Assembly: GCA_035518635.1 (NCBI GenBank)
Contig: DATIXI010000037.1
Coordinates: 6,364-70,363, forward strand
Length of the DNA: 64,000 nucleotides
Direction: 5' to 3'
From: AC-32 sp035518635
GTDB taxonomy: Bacteria > Actinomycetota > Thermoleophilia > Gaiellales > Gaiellaceae
This document shows positions 59,391-64,000 of this stretch, one piece after another. How positions within the stretch are numbered: the stretch's first letter is position 1; every line of letters starts with the position of its first letter. Both the position numbers and the translations under genes were made by a program. The notes beneath the pieces are model-generated. The model saw only the letters and a list, made by a program, of their open reading frames with translations. It had not been told where the DNA came from and searched no databases.

Positions 59391-60629
59391 ATGCGCAGCT
59401 CAACGGCGCTCGTGGCTCTCGCGGTCGGGCTCTTGGCCACGGGCTGCTCCGGCGGACGGTCGCACTCCGAGAGCGTGGCTCCCCGAGCCGTCGTGACGAT
59501 CCAGACGGTGAGGGTCGGCAGGCCCGGGAACCCGTCGGCTGCGATCGTCCCGTTTCATCCGGGCGTCTACGGAAGCTGCAGCCAGGCACCGTCCCGGCAT
59601 TCGGGCTGCCGGCTGGTCGGCGGAGTCGGCTACGAGTACGGGATCGGCGAGCTCGAGGTCACGGTTCGCCTGTACGTCGCCTTCCTCAACACCGTCGACC
59701 CCTCCGGCGAGAACCGGCATGACCTCTACATCCGCTCGATGAGCCCGTCGAGCTGGCCCAAGTACGGGCCGATTCGCCGGCAGCAAGGGTCGAGCGTGCC
59801 CGCGGGGAGGCACTACTCCGTCGCGTACCCGCAGTGGGCGGACAAGCCGATCGGCTTCGCGAACTTCCTGCGGGCCGCGAGCTTCGCGAACGCCCTGACC
59901 AACGGCGACATCCTCTCGCGAACGACCTCCTCCGCCGACGGTTTCGGCGTCACCACCTACCGGGTGCGGCTCTCGCGCGACAGCGAGCAGGGCATGTACG
60001 ACCTGCGCGGCAAGCAAAGCTCCGGGGCCACGCGGACGCGCTCGACCGGCTTCGTCGTCCCGAGCCAGAACGAGTGGATCAAGGCCGCCTACTACGACCC
60101 GAAGGGCGTCACGTTCTCGTACTGGATCTACCCGACCGGCCCGTTCGACGCCCCGCACCCCTCGCAGCTCGACTCCGACGGCAACGTCGTCAACGCCGCA
60201 ACCCAGCCGCTGTCGACCTTCAGCCCGCGGGGCTCGCAGTCGAGCCAGGTGCCGAGCTGGTGCCCGACGCAGGCGGGCGGGAGCTGCGGCAGCGTCAACC
60301 CGTTCGGCCTGAGCACGAGCGACTACCAGTCGAGGTACCAAGCCAGCCTGAGCACGGTCGGCCAGACCCGAACCCGCTCTCCCTGGGGAACGCTGGACCA
60401 GGGCGGGAACGTGGTCGAATGGACCGACACGGTCGCGCCTTCGCCTCTCGGATCGCGCGACCCGCGCGTCTGGAGGTGGGCCCACGGCGGCGTCGCCAAC
60501 GCGCCCGTCTACCAGCTGTGGATCTCCGCCGTGGGAAGGTTCCCCCAGGCGGACGCCGTCACCGAGCGGATCAATCCCTGGGAGGGCTTCCGCGTCGGCG
60601 TGATCGGCGATCTCGCACCAAAGGGGTAG
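59391..60629 (+). CDS. Lipoprotein with a formylglycine-generating-enzyme (SUMF1) fold
   Basis: 412 residues. The signal peptide ends LLATGC, a lipobox, so the protein is anchored outside. The C-terminal two-thirds resembles the FGE-sulfatase fold: FANFLRAASFANALTNGD, FVVPSQNEWIKAAYYDPKG, the hallmark LDQGGNVVEWTD and a final WEGFRVGVIGD. The usual catalytic cysteine arrangement near the C-terminus (RGGSW...LR/CR-type) is not visible: this reads RVWRWAHGGVANAPVYQLWISAVGR. Cysteines are elsewhere (GSCSQAPSRHSGC and SWCPTQAGGSCGS). Probably non-catalytic, with a binding or structural role. Divergent from cydA. Confidence 0.8.
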   Translation: MRSSTALVALAVGLLATGCSGGRSHSESVAPRAVVTIQTVRVGRPGNPSAAIVPFHPGVYGSCSQAPSRHSGCRLVGGVGYEYGIGELEVTVRLYVAFLNTVDPSGENRHDLYIRSMSPSSWPKYGPIRRQQGSSVPAGRHYSVAYPQWADKPIGFANFLRAASFANALTNGDILSRTTSSADGFGVTTYRVRLSRDSEQGMYDLRGKQSSGATRTRSTGFVVPSQNEWIKAAYYDPKGVTFSYWIYPTGPFDAPHPSQLDSDGNVVNAATQPLSTFSPRGSQSSQVPSWCPTQAGGSCGSVNPFGLSTSDYQSRYQASLSTVGQTRTRSPWGTLDQGGNVVEWTDTVAPSPLGSRDPRVWRWAHGGVANAPVYQLWISAVGRFPQADAVTERINPWEGFRVGVIGDLAPKG

Positions 60630-60635
60630 AGCGGG

Positions 60636-61916
60636 TCAGGCGGCTGCGCCCGGGCCGCCGATGCCCTGGTGGTCCGCGACCCTGGCACGGTCGAGGTCGA
60701 CCGAGTCGCCCCAGTGGGAGGCAAGCGTGGCGTCGAGGCGGGCAAGCTCCTCCTCGACGGCCGCGCGATGATCCGGCAGCACCTCTTCGAGCAGCTCCTC
60801 GAGCATCGCGCGCATGGCCCGCATCACCTGGATCCCGGCCGCCCCGTACTCGCGGATCTCGGTCGCTCCGAGCGTGAGGAAGTCCTCCCACGTGTGCGTG
60901 CGGATGACGACCGCCGCTTCTCCCGCGTCCCCGGCCTCAGGACCGTGGCCGAGCTCGGTCGAGCCGATCATGCGCAGCGTCTCCCCGAGGTGCCCGATCA
61001 CCTGGGTGGCCGTGGTCGGCGCGTTCACCGCCGGCGAGAGGGCCATCAGCGCGATGTCGACCATGATCCGGATCGCGAAGGCCGGGTCCTGCTGGATCGT
61101 CCGCTCGTCGCCGAGCGCGACCATTGTGTTCAGCTCGCGCTCGGCGTCTTCGAGGCTCCCGCTCCCGCCGTACACCGAGATCAGCCGCCCGCCCGTCGGC
61201 ACGAAGTCGCCGACCGCCTGCTCGAACACCAGCCGCGCATCGTGCTCGCGTGCCCACCGGACAAGGCCGTCCAGGTGGATCGCCTGGATCGCTCCCGGCG
61301 AGTCGGCCCGCACGACCCGGCTCGGCTCCGAGCCCGCGGCCGGGGGCACGACTCCGACGTCGGAGCGGGAGACGACCTCCCTGGCATCCTCGAACGCCTT
61401 CCGTCCAGCCCGTGCGACCAGCGCGGCGACCGCCACCGGCCGCAGGCGGAACATGCATCGGTCGAAGAAGAGGAGGAACAGGATCAGGCTCGCCACGATC
61501 AGCACTCCCGCCGCGCTCACACCCGCGCTTGGCACGTCGTTCGGCTCGATCCGCCGGAGCATCGAGAGGGAGAACGTCAGCGTGCCCGCGAGCAGCGCGA
61601 GCGTTCCTTTGAGCAAGGGATCGCGGTACCACAGACGCATGTAGCGCGGAGAGAACGTGCCGGTGACCATCTGCACCATCAGGGTCGTCACCGTCACGAC
61701 GAACCCGATCAGCGCGGCCGCCGCTCCGACGATCGCCGAGAGGACGGTGCTCGCGGTCGAGGACGAGTACTGGAAGTAGCCGGGCACGTCGAGGTGCTGG
61801 TCGAGCTCCCACAGGAGGACGCCGGCGATGACGCCGAGGATCGCGCCGAGGAGCGGGACGATCCAGAGGCTCCCCCTGATCCGCTCGCGCCTTCGGAAGC
61901 GGCGGCTCCAGCTCAT
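60636..61916 (-). CDS. DUF2254 membrane protein
   Basis: 426 residues. Four hydrophobic helices in the first 150 (LWIVPLLGAILGVIAGVLLW, STVLSAIVGAAAALIGFVVTVTTLM, PLLKGTLALLAGTLTFSLSML, AGVLIVASLILFLLFF), with the SPRYMRLWYRD and DRCMFRLRPVAVAALVARAG segments typical of DUF2254. A large C-terminal cytoplasmic part (LVFEQAVGDFVPTGGRLISVYG, DPAFAIRIMVDIALMALSPAVNAPTTATQVIGHL) follows. Function unknown. ATG start; convergent with the SUMF1 gene. Confidence 0.93.
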   Translation of the reverse strand: MSWSRRFRRRERIRGSLWIVPLLGAILGVIAGVLLWELDQHLDVPGYFQYSSSTASTVLSAIVGAAAALIGFVVTVTTLMVQMVTGTFSPRYMRLWYRDPLLKGTLALLAGTLTFSLSMLRRIEPNDVPSAGVSAAGVLIVASLILFLLFFDRCMFRLRPVAVAALVARAGRKAFEDAREVVSRSDVGVVPPAAGSEPSRVVRADSPGAIQAIHLDGLVRWAREHDARLVFEQAVGDFVPTGGRLISVYGGSGSLEDAERELNTMVALGDERTIQQDPAFAIRIMVDIALMALSPAVNAPTTATQVIGHLGETLRMIGSTELGHGPEAGDAGEAAVVIRTHTWEDFLTLGATEIREYGAAGIQVMRAMRAMLEELLEEVLPDHRAAVEEELARLDATLASHWGDSVDLDRARVADHQGIGGPGAAA

Positions 61917-61983
61917 CGGCGCGATTCAACCATGCTCACGAGCCGCCGCTAGTAGCGTACGGCCGACCAGGGAGGAGGCTCGG

Positions 61984-62684
61984 ATGCGAAGGGCTCTCGC
62001 CGACGGAGGTCGGGAAGGAGCTCGGCGAGCACGCCAAGCACACGAAGGAGCAGGCGGAGCACGAGCGCCGCGACCGGCTCATCACGATCGCGGAGGCCGT
62101 TCTCCTCTCGGTCGTCACGATCGTCGCCGCCTGGTCGGGCTACTCGGCCGCGAAGTGGAGCACCGAGTCCTCGCTCAAGCTCGCCAAGGCCTCCGCGACC
62201 CGCACCAAGGCGAACCGCGCGATCACGGAGTCGTTCGTGCTCCGCACGCAGGATGCCGCGAACTTCAACGCCTGGTTCAGCGCCTACCTCGCGGGAGACA
62301 CCAAGGGGCAGCAGGTCGCCGAGAAGCGGTTCCGGCCGCAGTACGACGTCGCGTTCAGGGCGTGGCTCGCGACCCATCCGTTCACGTAACCCGAACGCTC
62401 CGAAGGGGCCGCAGTACATGCCGCAGTACAAGCCCACGGGAGCAGCGCTCGGGAACGCCCTCGACGCCAGCGCCGACCTGCACTACGCCCAGGGCCAGCA
62501 CGCGGCCGTCACCGGTGACAAGTACGTGCGGGTGACGGTCATCCTCGCGAGCGTGCTCTTCCTCGTGGGGATCAGCAGCCACTTTCGGATGCGGGGCGTG
62601 CGCATAGGCCTCGTCTGCCTCGGGGCCGCGCTGCTGGTCGCTGCGGCCGTCGAGATCCTGCGTCTCCCCGGCCCGCCTAGCTGA
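61984..62684 (+). pseudogene. Membrane protein gene broken by two +1 frameshifts
   Basis: One coherent product is spread over three successive frames. ATG at 61984 has an ideal GGAGGAGG six bases upstream, but its frame is low-complexity. Reading one base later from about 61994 gives LSPTEVGKELGEHAKHTKEQ, ERRDRLITIAEAVLLSVVTIVAAWSG, KWSTESSLKLAKASA, FVLRTQDAANFNAWFSAYLAG and AFRAWLATHPFT, then TAA at 62387. Skipping one more base (62388 on) gives NPNAPKGPQYMPQYKPTGAA, YVRVTVILASVLFLVGISS and LGAALLVAAAVEIL. The layout, with early and late membrane helices, resembles DUF4337-type proteins. Either a decaying gene or two single-base errors; the 3' end overlaps galM by 8 bp. Confidence 0.7.
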
Positions 62685-63576
62685 CACCGGGTGCGATCCC
62701 CCACGCCCCGGCCGTCGACTCACCCGGCTCGAGCCGGATCAGCGACTCGCCGCTCCGAAACGCGTTCGGGGGGCACGTCATCGGCTCGACGGCGAGGCTG
62801 CGGCGGTCGACGTCGGGAAGCGGATCGCCGGTGAAGAGCATCAGGTACGGGTAGCTCGCGTCGGCCCAGACGGTGACGGCGCGACCGGTCCCGCGGTCTT
62901 CGAGCCGGACGCGCGCGAGGTTGTCCCCGTCGCGCTCGAGATCGGTGAAGCAGTGGTCGAGCAGAGTCGCGTCGAGTGGTCTGGGGCTGCGGAAGTCGTA
63001 CCGAGTGCCGTCGACGGGCTGCGACCCGGTCGGGAGGCCCCGGTCGTCCGAGGCGAGCACGGTCCGCGCGGGAACCCGGAGTACGGCCGCGTCGACGGTT
63101 GGCGTCCCGACGGTCACGTACGGGTGCGCGCCTGCCCCGTACGGGCAGCGCTCCGCTCCGGAGTTCGTGGCGGTCGTGTGAACGCGCAGGCCGTCGGCGG
63201 ACAGGCGGTACTCGACGCGGAGGTCGAGCGAGAACGGGTAGCCCGGCTGCGGGCGGAGCGCGTGCCCCATGACGACGCGGTCTGCCTCGCGCTCTACGGC
63301 CGCCCAGCGCGCAGACCGAACGAGGCCGTGGATCGCGTTCCGCCGCTCGGGCTCGTTCAGCGGCAGCTGGTGGCTCTGCCCGTCGAGCTCGTAGCGGCCG
63401 TCCTCGAGCCGGTTCGGCCATGGGATCAGCACCTGCCCCCGGCCCGAGGTCGCGGGCTCACCCGCCGCGTAGCCGTCGAGCACGTCGTGCCCGCCGGCCG
63501 AGTAGGCGCGCAGGCCTCCGCCCTCCTCGACCACGACCGCGCGCTGGTCCTCCCAGGCGATCTCGACTTCGCTCAC
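62677..63576 (-). CDS. Aldose 1-epimerase family protein
   Basis: 299 residues. VLIPWPNRLEDGRYELDGQSHQLPLNEPERRNAIHGLVRSARW (His in NAIHGLV) and TNSGAERCPYGAGAHPYVTVG (second catalytic His) with AVEPMTCPPNAFRSGE are the galactose-mutarotase signatures. The catalytic Glu is in the last stretch (AVEPMTCPPNAF). It interconverts alpha and beta anomers; the sugar is unknown. GTG start overlaps the MFS stop (GTGA). Sugar transport is plausible for the upstream gene. Confidence 0.93.
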   Translation of the reverse strand: MSEVEIAWEDQRAVVVEEGGGLRAYSAGGHDVLDGYAAGEPATSGRGQVLIPWPNRLEDGRYELDGQSHQLPLNEPERRNAIHGLVRSARWAAVEREADRVVMGHALRPQPGYPFSLDLRVEYRLSADGLRVHTTATNSGAERCPYGAGAHPYVTVGTPTVDAAVLRVPARTVLASDDRGLPTGSQPVDGTRYDFRSPRPLDATLLDHCFTDLERDGDNLARVRLEDRGTGRAVTVWADASYPYLMLFTGDPLPDVDRRSLAVEPMTCPPNAFRSGESLIRLEPGESTAGAWGIAPGVS

Positions 63577-64000
63577 GCGGCGCTCCGGCCGGCGACGACG
63601 AACGACCAGAGGCCCATGACGACGGCGACGATCGCCGCCACCCCGTAGAGCGTCGACAGCTCGACTCCACTGTCAAGGACCGGCCCGACTCCGAAGGCCG
63701 CGATCCCGTACCCGAGCTGGTAGAAGGCGATCACTCCTCCCGCCGCGGCAGCCGACATGGCCGTCAGCTCCTCCTGGCCGAAGCTGATCGTGAGCGGCAG
63801 GAGCGCGGAGCACCCGAGCCCCGCGAGCCCAAAGGCGAGCACGCCGAGCCACGGCTTGTCGTGCGGAAGGTGTGCGATGGCAGCGAACGCGCCGACGAGG
63901 ACGAACGGCAGCACGTGATAGGTCAGCCTGGGCGGGACACGACGCTGAATCGCGGCAAAGAGGACGCGCCCCACGGTCACCATCCCCCAGAACGCGGTCA
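63573..64000 (-). CDS. MFS transporter (C-terminal fragment)
   Basis: The gene runs off the right edge; about 142 codons are visible. Read from the edge, TAFWGMVTVGRVLFAAI and then four to five helices (LTYHVLPFVLVGAFAAIA, WLGVLAFGLAGLGCSALLPLTISFG, AMSAAAAGGVIAFYQLGYGIAAFGV, LYGVAAIVAVVMGLWSFV) fit the second half of a major facilitator transporter. The ISFGQEEL and GYGIAAFGVGP loops are typical. With galM directly downstream a sugar substrate is plausible but unproven. Confidence 0.8.
   Translation of the reverse strand, partial: TAFWGMVTVGRVLFAAIQRRVPPRLTYHVLPFVLVGAFAAIAHLPHDKPWLGVLAFGLAGLGCSALLPLTISFGQEELTAMSAAAAGGVIAFYQLGYGIAAFGVGPVLDSGVELSTLYGVAAIVAVVMGLWSFVVAGRSAA

Overview
The window is high-GC, densely packed bacterial chromosome with many 4-bp ATGA/GTGA stop-start overlaps and frequent GTG and TTG starts. 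The gene content points to an actinobacterium: a four-cysteine ribosomal protein L28, an actinobacterial Vms1/VLRF1-like factor, the recG-rsmD-coaD order, scpA-scpB-rluB and cydABDC. The best guess is a deep-branching class such as Thermoleophilia (Gaiellales-like). That placement is inference; no rRNA or other marker here settles it. I recognise no tRNA, rRNA, CRISPR array, prophage or insertion sequence.

Region by region. 1-4237 (minus): end of a nitroreductase gene, a coiled-coil protein, coaD, rsmD, recG. 4568-8239 (plus): a tightly overlapped six-gene redox island with two small membrane-anchored proteins, a cytoplasmic ApbE, a four-histidine heme membrane protein, a three-cysteine ferredoxin and a ferredoxin reductase. 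8236-11843 (minus): degV, a lone receiver domain, a FakA-like DAK protein, asp23, rpmB, i.e. a putative fatty-acid kinase operon. 11933-13233 (plus): an ECF sigma/anti-sigma pair. 13239-22249 (minus): ribH, ribBA, ribE, ribD, rpe, rsmB, fmt, def, priA. 22317-23599 (plus): a DtxR-type regulator coupled to a polysaccharide deacetylase. 23623-32844 (minus): metK, a DUF3352 lipoprotein, gpsA, der, cmk, aroA, prephenate dehydrogenase, DAHP synthase. 32885-36243 (plus): trpS and a large exported phosphatase-superfamily protein. 36320-41376 (minus apart from one GYD gene): rluB, scpB, scpA, lgt, small proteins and a second ECF sigma/anti-sigma pair. 41464-53337: cupin and glyoxalase-fold proteins, two exported proteins, dnaE, a VLRF1-like factor, a structured intergenic region, an aminotransferase, a YbaK protein and lpd. 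53445-59272 (minus): cydABDC, encoding bd oxidase and its ABC exporter. 59391-64000: a formylglycine-enzyme-fold lipoprotein, a DUF2254 protein, a gene broken by two frameshifts, galM and the end of an MFS gene.

Most of this is a housekeeping backbone on the minus strand, interrupted by short plus-strand accessory units. The observations I rate highest are: a family of fixed-length ~76-bp intergenic elements (four full copies and one partial), each lying between co-directional genes; a ~300-bp hairpin-rich intergenic region ending in a terminator; a lumazine synthase with a ~95-residue acidic N-terminal arm; the ApbE redox island with no visible flavinylation target; a stand-alone receiver inside the fatty-acid kinase operon; and a membrane-protein gene read in three successive frames.
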